Below, piece after piece: positions 1-12,049 of a stretch of 64,000 bases of DNA. The DNA comes from Opisthocomus hoazin (taxonomy: Eukaryota; Chordata; Aves; Opisthocomiformes; Opisthocomidae). The position numbers were made by a program, and so were the translations under genes. The stretch is taken from NCBI RefSeq assembly GCF_030867145.1, contig NC_134414.1:63709397-63773396 (forward strand). Reading direction: 5' to 3'. The first letter of the stretch is position 1; each line of letters starts with the position of its first letter. The notes under the pieces are model-generated. The model saw only the letters and a list, made by a program, of their open reading frames with translations. It made no database searches and had not been told where the DNA came from.

Positions 1-2937
1 CCCCATTCCTCCTCTCATATCTGATTCATTGTGCAAAGATGAGGAGATGACAAAGTGTTCCACCAAGCAGACACAGTAATTCATCCTTATGCCAGCAAAG
101 AATCCCATCCCCCACCCCTGCAGTCAGATTAAGATTTTAATTTTCTTAATGTTTCTGCAGCAAAGCTGCTATTTCTCTCAATCAGTGACAATGAAAGTGC
201 TGTAGAAGACAAACTCAGCCACAGATGTTGGATTTCTCTGACCAAACCTTTGTGCTTTAGAACAGTTTTCTTCATAAAAGCCCTTTCAGAGCTTCTGCTC
301 AACTTTCTGAAGACCTTCAGACATCTAGTAAACTCTTTCCAAAGTAGAGTCCATTATACCAATGAAATTCTGGCCCTTGCTTAGTACAAGAAATCTTGTC
401 CATAACATTAACCAGGTGGGTTCTTAAGGCCTCTAAGACTGTTGGTTTGTTGGATTTTTTTTTAATATTACAGGTAGTGTGTATTTTGAGATAATATATG
501 CTCACTTTCATTCTCACAAAAAGAACATGAAGGACTTTACAGAAAAAGAAAAAAAATCCCATAGCTTTCTCATGATGCAATACCTACCACTATTTCACAA
601 ATTATTAAATTTAAGACACTATGTGTATCAGTGCCTCTGGAATAAGACAAAAATGTAAGCCTCCCTTCACAAACCTACCTATCCTCTAAATTAAAGTCTA
701 AAAATATGTTACATGCTCAGAATTATTTGAGTGTATTCTCATCTTTAGATACAAGTTATTTCAAAAATATTTCAATGAGAAAGTCATTGTGTAATAAGTG
801 GACTATTTGTGCAAATTTATGCCTTTACTGCCTTGCACAATTAATGCTTTTTATGGACACAGAAACCTAAGGGGGGGGGGGGCGGGAAGCATGAATTTGT
901 CTTCATTCTTTTTTAAACAAAAGAGTTTTGCCTTCAGTATCTACATCAAGTGAAATACTTGAGATCATTCAACCTCAAAAATCAAAACTAAACACTAGCT
1001 AAGGAAGAAAGTTTTACATACATTTTTAATATATAGTTGGGGGTTTTTGTTTGGGCTTTTTGTTTGTTTGGTTTGGTTTGTTTTTTAAGATCACTGCACT
1101 AGGTAAGTCCTTCAACCATCATCAGAAATTTCACTTTTAAATAAGAGCTTCCTGGACACCACTGCTGAAGATGTTACACTCTCTCTTCAGGTCCATAGAG
1201 AGCCACTGGCACCAAATCACCCCTAACAGTCACATAAATTCTTAAATGAAAGCAATATAGGCAATATATTTCTCAGAAGGACACAGTCAATCTTCCTGTC
1301 ATCTGGAAAACTGAAACTCCCCTTATTTGCTTCAATGACTTATCAGTGATTGTTTCTTACTATCTTTAAAGCAAACACACGTGAATTTGGCAGAATCTTA
1401 AAGTTACCACGACAGTAAAAAGATCTGGTAAAAGTGCCAAATTCACAAACTGTTGAATTTGCATATACCTGCACTTATCTGACGGCTATCTAATCTCAGG
1501 TACACACTACTCACATGCAAGTGACCACTCAGTCCAATAACCATACAGGCTTAATAACTTGAGCATCTACACCTACACAACAGAAAAAACAGTTGACATT
1601 AAAGGCTTAGTTCTGAAAATGAGTGATTATAGACCTTTTAGAAACATTTGCGTAGAAGCACAATGCAACGTAACCAAATTACTTTAAGCTGGATATATAT
1701 TACGAAACATTTATATGTTTCAAGTTTATTGCACAAGACCTTCAATATGGGAAAAAAAAAAATACATCAGAGTTGTAGAATTCCCAATTTTAAATTCAGG
1801 TGTAATGAGTTCTCCTTCCACTGAGACACATATATGTGATCCTAATGGAGTATTAAAGGGCACAAGGAGGAGGGAGAGAGGAAAAAGAAGGTGTACTGTG
1901 GTATTCCTCGCTGCGTGAAAGCTGTTGGCACCACAGACTGAAAGCCCAATCAAGATAGATCATCCTACATCTGACATTTGCTGTATTAGAAGCAACTATT
2001 TTGAAGCACTTACTCCCCTGTCTTAAACATAATTTTCCTTATCTACTGGGATAGAAAAAAATCCAGAAAATAATAAGGAATAAGGTGCAGCTAACAAGAA
2101 TGATCTAATGTTGTTGAATGGTTAAATGCATTTTTGTTCACACAGAAATTCAGCTGTCCTGTATTTTTCCCCCCACATCCCCTTTCTGAACACACAAGTT
2201 TACTGACATTTAAAATTCAAATAAGCTTAATGGTATTTATTAATAGAAACTTCAGTGCTATAGTCCAGCCTCTGAATCTTCACAACCACAGAAATGCCTA
2301 TCCTACCCAGTAATATCTTAGCAATATCAGACTTGCCAGGAATAACACACTACTCGTGCTTTGTATCCAATCAAAAAGGTATTTATATGCACTTTGCTAA
2401 AATAAAATTAACACCTTGATCAAAGAGATCTTCTTCTGTGCCAATTTTTATTTCCTTTAAGAAAGGCAAGTAGTACGTACCATAAACTAGAACAATTTTA
2501 ACTGTTAGAGTTGAGTACCAGGCTTTTCCCCCCCAAGTAAAGTTCAACAGCTCAGAGACTGGCTAAATAAGCATTACCGTTTGCATCCAGTTCTTCAAAG
2601 ATGAGATGCATTCAAATGATGCTCACTGCTAGCAATGCTTTCTCCTTTAAAATCTTGAGTGTCAGCTCCCCCTGCTTTCCCTCATCCATTCATAACAATT
2701 TTCTTCTTCCAAATTCCTTATACATACAATTTCATATTCCTTAACAGAAAACTGAAGCCTTAACCCCATTTCCAGCTTTTCTGCACCCATCAGCTCTAAA
2801 AGCTCACAGTCCTCACTCATCCCTTCAGCATTACATATCACTTTCTAATCCCTATTTTCCTAAAGCAAGCTATCCAACATCAACTACACAAACACTGCAA
2901 CCGAAATCTTGCAGTTAATGGGGTTCCAAATACTCCA
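1..2937 (-). other. DOCK9: DOCK9 intron 1, distal part, no exon seen
   Basis: AT-rich unique sequence downstream of the DOCK9 first exon on the reverse strand. I looked for the next conserved DOCK9 coding block (the segment following the VRGSVLL end of exon 1) and did not find it, so the intron continues beyond the left edge. It holds a 12-base G run and a T/G-rich stretch at about 1030-1090. Short open frames here have no recognisable domain. Confidence 0.6.
871..882. repeat. G12 mononucleotide run
   Basis: Twelve consecutive G on the + strand, followed by CGGG, in otherwise AT-rich intronic DNA. It is a likely length-polymorphic site and is prone to sequencing error. Confidence 0.9.
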
Positions 2938-4640
2938 TTCACAGAATGGTAGGGGTTGGAAGGGAGCTCTGGGGGTCATCTAGTCCAACCCTCCTGCCGA
3001 AGCAGGGTCACCTACAGCAGGCTGCACAGGACCACGTCCAAGCGGGTCTTGAATATCTACAGAGAAGGAGACTCCACAACCTCCCTGGGCAGCCTGTTCC
3101 AGTGCTCCGCCACCCTCAGAGGGAAGAAGTTCTTCCTCATGTTCAGACGGAACTTCCTGTGCTTCAGTTTGTGCCCTTAGTCCCTTGCCTGTCGCTGGGC
3201 ACCACTGAAAAGAGTCCGGCCCCATCCTCCTGACACCCACCCTTCAGATATTTAGAAGTATTTATAAGGTCCCCTCTCAGCCTTCTTCAGGCTGAAGAAG
3301 CCCAGTTCCCTCAGCCCTTCCTTGTAGGAGAGACATGCTCCAGTGCCCTCATCATCCTTGTAGCCCTTCACTGGACTCTCTCCAGTAGCTCCTCATCTTT
3401 CTTGAACTGCAAAGCCCAGAACTGGACACAGTACTCCAATGTGGGGCCTCACTAAGACAGAGTAGAGGGGGAGAAGAACCTCCCTCGACCTGCTGGCCAC
3501 ACTCCTCTTAATGCACCCCAGGATCCCACTGGCCTTCTTGCCAACCAGGGCACACTGCTGGCTCATGGTTAACCTCTCATCCACCAGCACTCCCAGGTCC
3601 CTCTCCACAGAGCTGCTCTCCAGCAGGTCCGCCCCCAAGCCTGTACAGGTGCATGGGGTTGTTCCTCCCCAGGTGCAGGACCCGGCACTTGCCCTTGTTG
3701 AATTTCATCAGATTCCTCTCCACCCAACTCAGCCTGTCCAGGTACAGCCATCCTGTATACCCACCACTCCTCTCAGTTTTGTGTCATCAGCAAGCTTGCA
3801 GAGGGTACACTCCAACTCTTCATCCAGGTCATTGATGAGTAAGTTGAACAAGACTGGGCCAAGTACTGAACCCTGGGGGACACCACTAGTTACCAGCCTT
3901 GAACTAGACTCAGTGCCGCTGACGACAACCCTCTGAGCTCTGCCATTCGATCAGCTCTCAATCCACCTCACTGACCACTCATCCAGCCCACACTTCCTGA
4001 GCTTCCCTAGGAGGATATTATGGGAGACAGTGTCGAAAGCCTTGCTGAAGTCTAGGTAAACAACATCCACTGCTCTCCCCTCATCACCCCTCAGCCGGTC
4101 ACGCCATTGTAGAAGGCTATCAGATTGGTCAAGCATGATTTTGCCTTGGTGAATCCATGTTGACTACACTCCTGACAACTTTATTTTCCTCCACTTGCTT
4201 AGAGACAAATGAACTGCTCCATCATCTTTCCCAGGATGGAGGTGAGGCTGACTGGCCTGTAGTTCCCTGGGTCCTCCTTCTTGCCCTTTTTGAAGACTGG
4301 AGTGACACTGGCCTTTCTCCAGTCCTCGGGCACCTCTCCTGTCCTCCAGGACCTCTCAAAGATGATGGAGAGTGGCTCAGCAATGACATCCGCCAGCTCC
4401 CTCAGCACTCATGGGTGTATCTCATCGGGGCCATGGATTTGTGGGTGTCCAGATTGCTTAAATGATATCTCACCTGATCCTCCTCAACCAATGGAAGGTC
4501 TTCCTTTCTCCAGGCCTCCTCTCTTGCCTCCAGGGACTGGGATGCCTGAGGGCCAGCCTTAACAGTGAAGACTGAAGCAAAGGCAGCACTCAGTAACTCC
4601 ACCTTCTCTGTTTCCTCCGTCACCAGGGCACCCATGGTAT
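2938..4640 (-). mobile_element. CR1 LINE, 5'-truncated, reverse orientation
   Basis: Read on the reverse strand this is a chicken-repeat-1 (CR1) LINE covering part of ORF2 and the 3' end. Reverse-strand translations give typical CR1 reverse transcriptase blocks. There is a FKKGKKEDPGNYRPVSLTS block at about 4215-4300 and a VYLDFSKAFDTVSH block at about 4000-4080. The LADD catalytic box (the YxDD equivalent) lies at about 3781-3799. The 3' terminus is the CR1-typical end near 2938-2990. The frame is broken into several pieces (about 4402-4758, 4199-4408, 3951-4136 and 3393-3638), so it is inactive. The left side of ORF2, with the endonuclease, is absent, which is the usual 5' truncation of LINEs. 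It lies in DOCK9 intron 1 in the same orientation as DOCK9. Confidence 0.93.
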
Positions 4641-7600
4641 ACAGAGAAGTCACTTTGCAGAAAAGCACACAAGCCCTCTGTGCACAGGGCATACCAAAGG
4701 ATACAAGAATCAGAAAGGAAAATACCAAACCAAAACGAATACTATGTAATCCTCCCATACCTGTATTCTTGGAAAAATACTATGTTAAAAACATTGTAAT
4801 AATATAGCACAGAGTGCACCTATCCATCTTTTTTATGAATTTAAGATTCACAGAAAGCAAATATCAGGATTGGAAAGACGAAGCTGACATCATGTTAAAA
4901 TCAAGATTAAGTCTTCTTTAAAAAAACAGAAAGAACATCAGCAAGTTTGAGATCAAAGATTCATTAGGAGATCCAAGCATTGTCTTTATGATATACTGAT
5001 TTTCCCCAACATCTTTAAAGATTCATTTCTGCAAGAGTTTCAGAACTCAGGAGCTCTACCAGGTACCTGAAACTAATATATAAAGCCCAAGACTGTATTA
5101 AGATACGATAATTTCAGCCTTCCCATACTCAAACCTCTTTTATACATCCAAATCAAAAAGGAGAACTGCATAGAACAATCTGGGAGTCACTCAGATTTCA
5201 TCCTATTTTCCCATATCTTCAGTTTCTTCTGTACAATGTTAATTTCAACACAGGGGAAGCAACTTTTGCTGGGTTATTTGGTATATTTAAACATCTTCAT
5301 TATCTGCATATTTGATAAGGGCATTTTATTGACAGTTAGGCAAAAGCAGACCCAACCCGGTATGCCAAACTTTCTCTTAATTGCTTATTATCCTTAAGTG
5401 TCAGCTTAATTTAGTATAGGGTAGGAATGCATTCTTTTGTCACTGAGATAATTTATCATTAACATATCACTGAACAAGACAGCACATATCCCTCCCACAG
5501 TGCTACTGATCTACATACAACACGCTTTGCGTAACTCATCACCACTTAAAGAGATCGCTTCCAACTATGTGTAATACCAAAATTGCATTCCAAACCGCTC
5601 TTGGCAAGATTGCTGGTTTCAGAGACAGGCTGGTCATCCCCATAGCCCTCCTCCCCAGGCATAAATGTATGTGCGTGGCCAGAGGCATCACATTAAGTCA
5701 CGTGGCTAGTGTGAAGTCGAAACAACATCAACAATGCACAAGATGATCTTCAGCAAGGATGCTACTCTCAAGCAGAAAATAGCAAAAACTGAACCCAAAT
5801 AATCACAACATATCTTATGTGCCTCATACCACAGTGAAAAGCTGATCGCCAAATAAGAAGTTTTCAGTTCAGCCAACCAAACTTTACTTGTTGGTTCAGC
5901 AAACTACATCTAACATAAAGAATGTATGAGATGTCAAATGCTGACAAGATAGCTTGCTTCATTCTGTGATGAAAACTAGCTTGGCCAGCCACATGTGCCT
6001 AATGTTTTTTTACTACTCAGTCAAGCTATTCTGTCTGTCAGTTGGCTGAAAATCTCCGACTTTTAGTTCCAATGAAGAGCACTCTGAAAATTTAAGCTAT
6101 ACCATGCTATCCCACTGACATGCTGTTTTCAGTCCTCTTTCATCCGTACGATCCTAACACCATTTATAAAGCACATATTTTAGAAATGTGATCTAACAAG
6201 CCTCATTTAAAGATGGAAAATGCCTTCTTTTTTTTTTTTCTTTTTCTTTTAAGTCTAGCAATGCATTGTTGATGGTAAAAATGGATTGAACTGTCAAACA
6301 GTAGCCACAACAGTAAGTTAGACAATCTATACACCTTAGAGGTATTAGCAGTTCACTTTTGTTTGCTGCTGCGAGTAACGACTGGATGACTTGCATCAGT
6401 GCTCAGCACACTCTGCTGCAGAGATGTACGGTCAGAAGTAATACTTGGTGTACATATCTGGACAGATCACCCAGCAGGAACTGCTAGTTTGAATTCATTC
6501 TTTCCTGTCTCCAGGTTCTACACTGCAAGCCTAGCCAATGGAAAACAGCTTCAGCATTTTTTCAGCACTGGAAAACTTCAACGCTTGTTCATGAGCAAGC
6601 AATGACAGTAAGACTACATTAGTTACCGATGCCGAATGATGTTTTAAGCAAGACATTTTGTTGACAACCCAGTTCAAAAAATCCTGGTGGGGTGCTCTAT
6701 CAAAGAACTTTGAGAGGCAGCTTAGGAAAAAAAGTGGGTCATCTTTTCTTTAAAGCCACACGTCCAACTAGAGCATTCCACAACTACTAGAATACTGGTA
6801 AGACTCCTATATTCACCAGGTCAAAGAGATTTTTCACGTAATAAAGTCTAGAAACTCCAACAGCTAAGAAACAGGTCAACCTGTCAAACTTAGAGAAGTA
6901 AATATTTTTTCAAAGTCGGTTACAGCAAAAAGAAATACTATCCCACCTAAATGCCTCCTTTTTCAACAATAATAAAAAGTACAATTTCATTCCAAGATCA
7001 CAATGCTCAACAAAAAGAGTTACAGTACATTAAAAGGAGGAAGAGGTAAAAGGTAAAAAGGAAAAGGTAAACCTGCAATCACTAGCCTTTTATTTCATGA
7101 TCTAAACAGTGTGTGAGCAGGAACACAGGAGTTCAGTGACAAAATGAATAGCATTTATGAGAGCAGGAAAGACATAACAGGAGGGGCAAAATGTGGCTGA
7201 AACAGGAAGGTGAATGTCAGCACAGGACTGTATGGAAGAACGATGGAGATTCTGCTCCATGCACCAAGCTAACAGAAAAGATCACAAACCTGACATGAAT
7301 GTTAAGTTGCCACGAATGGTAAGTCACAATTTTTGCTTTCTAAAATAGTGGTGGAAGACCTTATCCAAAATAAGATTGAGCCAGTATGCCACTTCACACC
7401 GTCACCACTTCTCTCACCTCCTTAATATTCTGCAGAATATGCTGTTGTGGCAAAAATACCTGGAACATTAGTGAATACCATCCTATAATGTATTTGATCG
7501 ACCTGAATGAATTAAAGCATCAGATAAGTTTTAACAAACTCATCTCAATGACATTAGTCATAAGTGAACTAAGAAAAAAAAACTTTTAAAGAGGGAGGGG

Positions 7601-8339
7601 GGAAGGGCAGGGTTGCCAACTACTGCAAAAGAAACATTTATTTGTGTCATGAAAATACCTAAATGTCTTTCATGCTTCCTGAATACAAAAAACATGTTTA
7701 AAATATATATATATCCTTCTTCCACTCTCCCCAGCAAAGACTTGATCCCTGGAGAAGTATTAACATATATTGGATGTTCCTTACATGTATATGTGTTAAG
7801 TGTCTTGTGGAAAGCTGTCAGTATTCAGGTGGACCCTGAACTACGCCTATTAGGTTTCTTATTCTATATTCCATGACCCACAGTTAAATAAAGAGTAATT
7901 TCATTTTAGAGCCATCATTTTATTAAGGAAAGGCATTTGTCTTCGAATTGCAGCTACAGCATTTGTTACTCTCACAACACGTAACTATGACAAGACCAGC
8001 AGTGTTCTGACAAGCAGTTTAAAAGTTAGACAAGACCACACTTAACGTTAGTAGAGCTAAAAACAAATGACAGATCGGCTTCCAGCACCAAAACCCCTCT
8101 GCTTACACCGGGTTAAGTGCTTACTGAAACCTTCCCCTCGGAGATAACCAAACCCCACGGAAAACAAACGCATACCACGAAGAAGAGCCCCAAGACAGAA
8201 GCTCTGAACAACCCTGCCCAGGCTGTTTCAGATGTCGTCACCTGGGCACAGCCAGGCCAAAACCACGCACCTCCCTCCCTCCCTCCGGGTCCCAGCCCAC
8301 CGTCTGACCAGCGGTGCCCCGCACACATTCGTTTCCAGC
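4641..8339 (-). other. DOCK9: DOCK9 intron 1, proximal part, no exon seen
   Basis: AT-rich unique sequence between the CR1 copy and the DOCK9 CpG island. I see no splice-bounded conserved coding block, no tRNA-like structure and no recognisable repeat beyond poly-T at about 6228-6250 and a short AT microsatellite near 7700. Confidence 0.55.
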
Positions 8340-8680
8340 AGTTTAAATCAAACACGCGCGCAGGCGGCGGGACAGACACCGCACATAGCGCGATGAAGCG
8401 CCCCACGCCCCGCGATGCGCACCGAAAGCCCCATTTCGGCGAACCGCTTCTGTCCCGCCGCCTGCACAGCCACGGACGGAGTCCCCCCCCCTCGGGAGCC
8501 CCCCGCCCGGCCCGGGGCAGGCTGCGGCAAGGAGGGCCCGCTGCCTCCCGCGGGGCTCCGCTCGCCGCGGGGGAGAAGTTTGCGGCGGGGAGCGCCCGGC
8601 CGTGCCCCGCATCCCATGGCGGCCCCGGCCCCGCCCGCAGCCGAGGAGCCGCAAGCCCGGCACCGGGCCGCGCCGGCCTT

Positions 8681-8699
8681 CCCCCCCCCCCCCCCCCCC
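8681..8699. repeat. C19 mononucleotide run
   Basis: Nineteen consecutive C on the + strand, so G19 in the DOCK9 sense strand, about 80-100 bases after the exon 1 splice donor. It can form G-quadruplex structures and is likely length-polymorphic. The assembled length is uncertain. Confidence 0.9.
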
Positions 8700-8779
8700 G
8701 CCCGGGCGGGATCATCCTCCGCGGCCGCCGCCCCGCGAGGCCCCGGCGGAGGCTGCCGGCGGGCCGCCCCCGCACTCAC

Positions 8780-8893
8780 CAGCAGGACGGAGCCGCGCAC
8801 CACCTCGGAGACGCTCTGCCGCAGCTCGGCCGCCGTGCCGGGCTTGCTCAGCGCCCTCGTGAACTTCCGAGTCTCCGGGGCCACCAGGGCCAT
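8780..8893 (-). CDS. DOCK9: DOCK9 first coding exon (partial gene)
   Basis: The exon encodes 38 residues beginning [20 protein letters not shown] and ending VRGSVLL. It closes in phase 0 at a GTGAGT splice donor (intron from 8779 down). The [18 protein letters not shown] block and the following residues match the conserved N-terminus of DOCK9 (zizimin-1) as I know it. The first six residues differ from the human isoform that starts MSQPPLLP. DOCK9 is a large cytosolic guanine-nucleotide exchange factor for Cdc42, with a PH domain, a C2-like DHR1 domain and a catalytic DHR2 domain, all encoded by later exons left of this window. The ATG has a strong context (G at -3, G at +4). Paralogues DOCK10 and DOCK11 share part of this N-terminus, but the neighbouring UBAC2/GPR18 synteny points to DOCK9. 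DOCK9 may have other first exons not visible here. Confidence 0.93.
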
Positions 8894-9141
8894 GGCTGCC
8901 TCCGCGCTCCTCCGGCCCGGCCGCCCGGCGGCCCCTCACACGGCGGCGGCGGCGGGCGGGAGGCGGCCGTCGGGGGGGCAGGCAGGGCGCGAGCCCCGCC
9001 GCCGGGTGCCGCAGCCGGCGCCGCTCCGGGCAGGTAGCCCCTCCCCCTCGCGGAGCCGGCGCGCGCCGCGCCGCGCCCCCACCTCCAAACACAGCCGCGC
9101 GCCGACGGGCGGCGGGGAGCGGGGCGCCGCCGCGGAGGCCG

Positions 9142-9255
9142 ATTGGCGCGGCCGCGAACGGGGCGCGCCGAGGCCCCGCCCCCACCTGTTCCCGCGGCGC
9201 CTCTCTGATTGGGCGTCTGGTTACCTGCCCGGCTGCAGCTCCCCACCCTCATTGG
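9142..9255 (-). promoter_or_regulatory. DOCK9: Three CCAAT boxes upstream of DOCK9
   Basis: ATTGG occurs on the + strand at 9142-9146, 9208-9212 and 9251-9255, so CCAAT reads toward DOCK9 on the reverse strand. Spacings are 66 and 43 bases. Tandem CCAAT boxes are typical NF-Y sites in TATA-less promoters. Actual binding is inferred. Confidence 0.6.
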
Positions 9256-9620
9256 CTTAGCGCGGACCCGGGGCCAAGGTGAGGGGCGGGGTTGGCTAGA
9301 GCCGGAAGTTCCCCCCCTTGCCGGGCAGGCCCCGCCTTTGCCGGGGCGGGCTGTGAGGAGCGGCGGCGGCGGTAGCCGCAGCGTCCTGGCAGCGGCGGGC
9401 CCCGGGCCGTGGCGGTGAGAGCGGCTCCCTTAGGCCCCGAGCCGGGCGGCAAAGCGCGGCCGGTGTAGCTGCCGAGAGCCGGGGATAAACCCCCGCGAGC
9501 TGCGGCCTGGCCCGGCCCAGGCCCTGCGGCAGCGGCCGCCGCCCGCGTGTTGGTACCTGTGCCTGTGCCGAAGCGCAGGCGCCTGCCTGGGTCTGTGCGG
9601 GCACGTGATGTGGGGAGAAA

Positions 9621-10192
9621 AGTCCGGAAAGTTGGGGAGCGGGTGCTGAGGCTGCGACGGTCGCTGCGGGGAACGTGCGTGGCTGCTGCTCGGGGTCCTG
9701 ACCCGGCTCCGGTGTTGAGATTTCCCTTTGGGTGGGTTTCTTCCAACCAAGAGTTTCTGGTCAAAGGCCAAGTTGCGTGCGTGGCTATGGCTGTTTTAAT
9801 TGCTGTGAGTTCCTGCCGAGAGGCTGGTCGGCAGCGCTGTTAAACTCGGGAAGGATGCAGGCGTCAGGCACCTTATGGCTACGCTTCAGTGCTTGGAGCA
9901 TTGGAGAGCATTAGGGCTTGCACGCCTTTATCTTCTTGGGCATCTCTTTATATGACCTAAAACCACTTTTCTACACTGAATATAGAGCTTACTACTGATG
10001 GAGGGAGCAACTGAGCGCGGTGGGCAAGGGGAGGAGCTTTCAGGTGAAGAGAAAAAGATCATAAAGTGATTGTATCTGAGGTTATGTACTCAAGAAATGC
10101 CTGCCAAAGAGAGGGCCTACTTTAAGGGACGCTTCACAGAAACATCTGTAACTAATAAGACTCCAAATAATTCAGGCAATTATTTCAGAAAG
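9621..10192. other. Intergenic, DOCK9 upstream flank
   Basis: Transition from the CpG island to AT-rich intergenic DNA. No coding exon or repeat was recognised. Confidence 0.5.
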
Positions 10193-10571
10193 ATCATAAA
10201 ATCATGGAATGCTTTGGGTTGGAAGGGACCTTCAGAGGTCGTCAAGCCCAACCCTCCTGCAGTGAGCAGGGACATCTTCAACTATACCAGGTTGCTCAGA
10301 ACTCCGTCTAACCCAGCCTGGAATGCTTCCAGGGATGGGGCCTCCGCTGCCTCTCTGGACAACGTGTGCCAGTGTTTCACTACCCTCATGGTAAAAAAAT
10401 TCTTCCTTCTATCTAGTCTAAATCTACCTTCCCTTGGTTTAAAGCCATTACTCCTTGTCCTATCGCAACAGGCCCTGCTGAAAATATTTTCCCCATCTTT
10501 CCTGTAGGCCCCCTTCAGGTACTGGAAGGCTGCTGTAAGGTCTCCCTGGAGCCTTTTCTTCTCCAGGCTGG
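10193..10571 (-). mobile_element. CR1 LINE 3' fragment, reverse orientation
   Basis: It begins with the inverted CR1 3' terminus (octamer-like ATCATAAAATCATGGAATG) and continues through the CR1 3' untranslated region and the end of ORF2. Similarity stops abruptly at about 10571, which is the 5' truncation point. The 3' end belongs to the subfamily also seen at 39486 and 46816. It is a dead copy in intergenic DNA. Confidence 0.92.
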
Positions 10572-12049
10572 AGGATAAAAAGTCCAAATACACAAATGTG
10601 TGGCTTACATCAAGGGAGTTTTTGTCAGTGAAGAATCTTTCTGCAGATACTTTGCAGATCTGTACCAAAGGCTCATTTCTTCAAATCCATGAGCTATGTT
10701 TTTTTTAGTAGGATGTCTGTCACAACTTCAGTGTTCGTCTTAGTTTATACCTTCGTTAAGAAACACACAACGTGCAGAGAGGGAGACTCATCAGGCTCGT
10801 TGAAGATAACTAGAGTTCCTGATTTCACAAATCCAAGACCTGATGTGTTTATCACTCAATGTTCAGGCTGATAAATCAGAAAATTGGATACTGGTAAGAC
10901 GGATTATCCAAACACAGAACTGGATGAGCAGCTATGTAAACATTTAGCTAGAGTAACTAGAATGAGCTATTTTAGGATCTTTTTTTTTTTTCCTCATCTG
11001 TAGGATATGTTTAGATCTCAAACCTCCACAAGTAAACATGCCCTAGATTTTATATAAATAATAGATGATCACTTTCTAAAATAAAATCATATGTTATTTT
11101 CAGAGCACTCCTGTGCTTTGAATTCTGACAATTCTGACAAAAAAATGGTTTAATCTACTGATTTTATGGTTGCTTGAATGTAAAATGGCATAATTTAACT
11201 ATATTAGCTATATATAAATATTTCCCATCTATGTTATGCAACTTTGCTGGAAAAGGACAGTGTTCCAAGTCTGAAGAAAACTCGATGATACCTGTATAAA
11301 TAGAGATAAGTAGGAAAAATACATCAAATAGGTAAATGGTAGTTTATATAGGAAGTCTGAACAGGATACCCAAAAGATGACATTACCACAATCATCACAG
11401 TTTCTTTTCAGCTGAACACATTCAGTTAAAGAAAGAAAATGAAAGTGACAATTAATATGTGTATAAAAAAAAGCAAAAATATGGAAGCTGATAAGCAGAA
11501 AAGGTAAGGTAACAGTTGTGAAACAATGAGGATGAATAATAGTAGCTAAATATACGAATGAAAAGTCTTGGCTCGTTGCCTAAAGGGCAAGGGGAATACA
11601 TTTTTTAAAATGTCAGGATCAAGAAAGAAAAAATCTTGACAGTGGCATGGTTTCCCTGCTACTTTGAAATATACAATTTTCAGTAACAATGCCGATGTAC
11701 AAAAGCAGTTCTTTATTTACTAGGAACCTGGATAATGCAGTAATACTTTATGGATATAATTGCAAATGTTTTAGTCAATTGTTATTTAGTAAGGATGCTA
11801 AATAGCAACAGGTAAAGGTAAAAACATGTAGACTTTCAGGACCAACACAGTCATGTCCTGGAATTTTATGGGATTCTGAATCATTCATGGTAATAATCAA
11901 CCTGTCTATGTTTGTTCCAGAAAAGAAAGAGAGAAACTGATTTGGTGCCCATTAGAAATGTAAAGCAAAAGGAGCTAAAATAATACATCAAGAACCTTTG
12001 ACAAAATCATGAAAGTCAAACATAAGAATCACATACGAGAATTAAAGAA
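10572..12049. other. Intergenic, nothing recognised
   Basis: AT-rich sequence with short poly-T and poly-A stretches. No gene, RNA gene or clear repeat seen. Confidence 0.5.

Larger units (their letters stand above)
8340..9620. promoter_or_regulatory. DOCK9: CpG island, DOCK9 promoter
   Basis: A sharp rise in G+C and CpG density against AT-rich flanks, surrounding the DOCK9 first coding exon. It contains several GC boxes, for example near 9175, 9285 and 9330, and three inverted CCAAT boxes upstream of the exon. No TATA box is evident. Transcription of DOCK9 runs leftward. The island extends about 700 bases upstream of the start codon, so a divergent rightward transcript is possible, but nothing in the sequence proves it. 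Confidence 0.85.

Noticed and set aside
3511-4465. Forward frames of 141 and 102 codons within 2938-4640
   Set aside because: They are antisense shadows of the CR1 ORF2.
8117-9260. Long rightward open frames (306 and 281 codons) over the DOCK9 CpG island
   Set aside because: GC-rich sequence lacks stop codons by composition. The translations are low-complexity Pro/Arg/Ala with no domain and lie antisense to the real DOCK9 exon.
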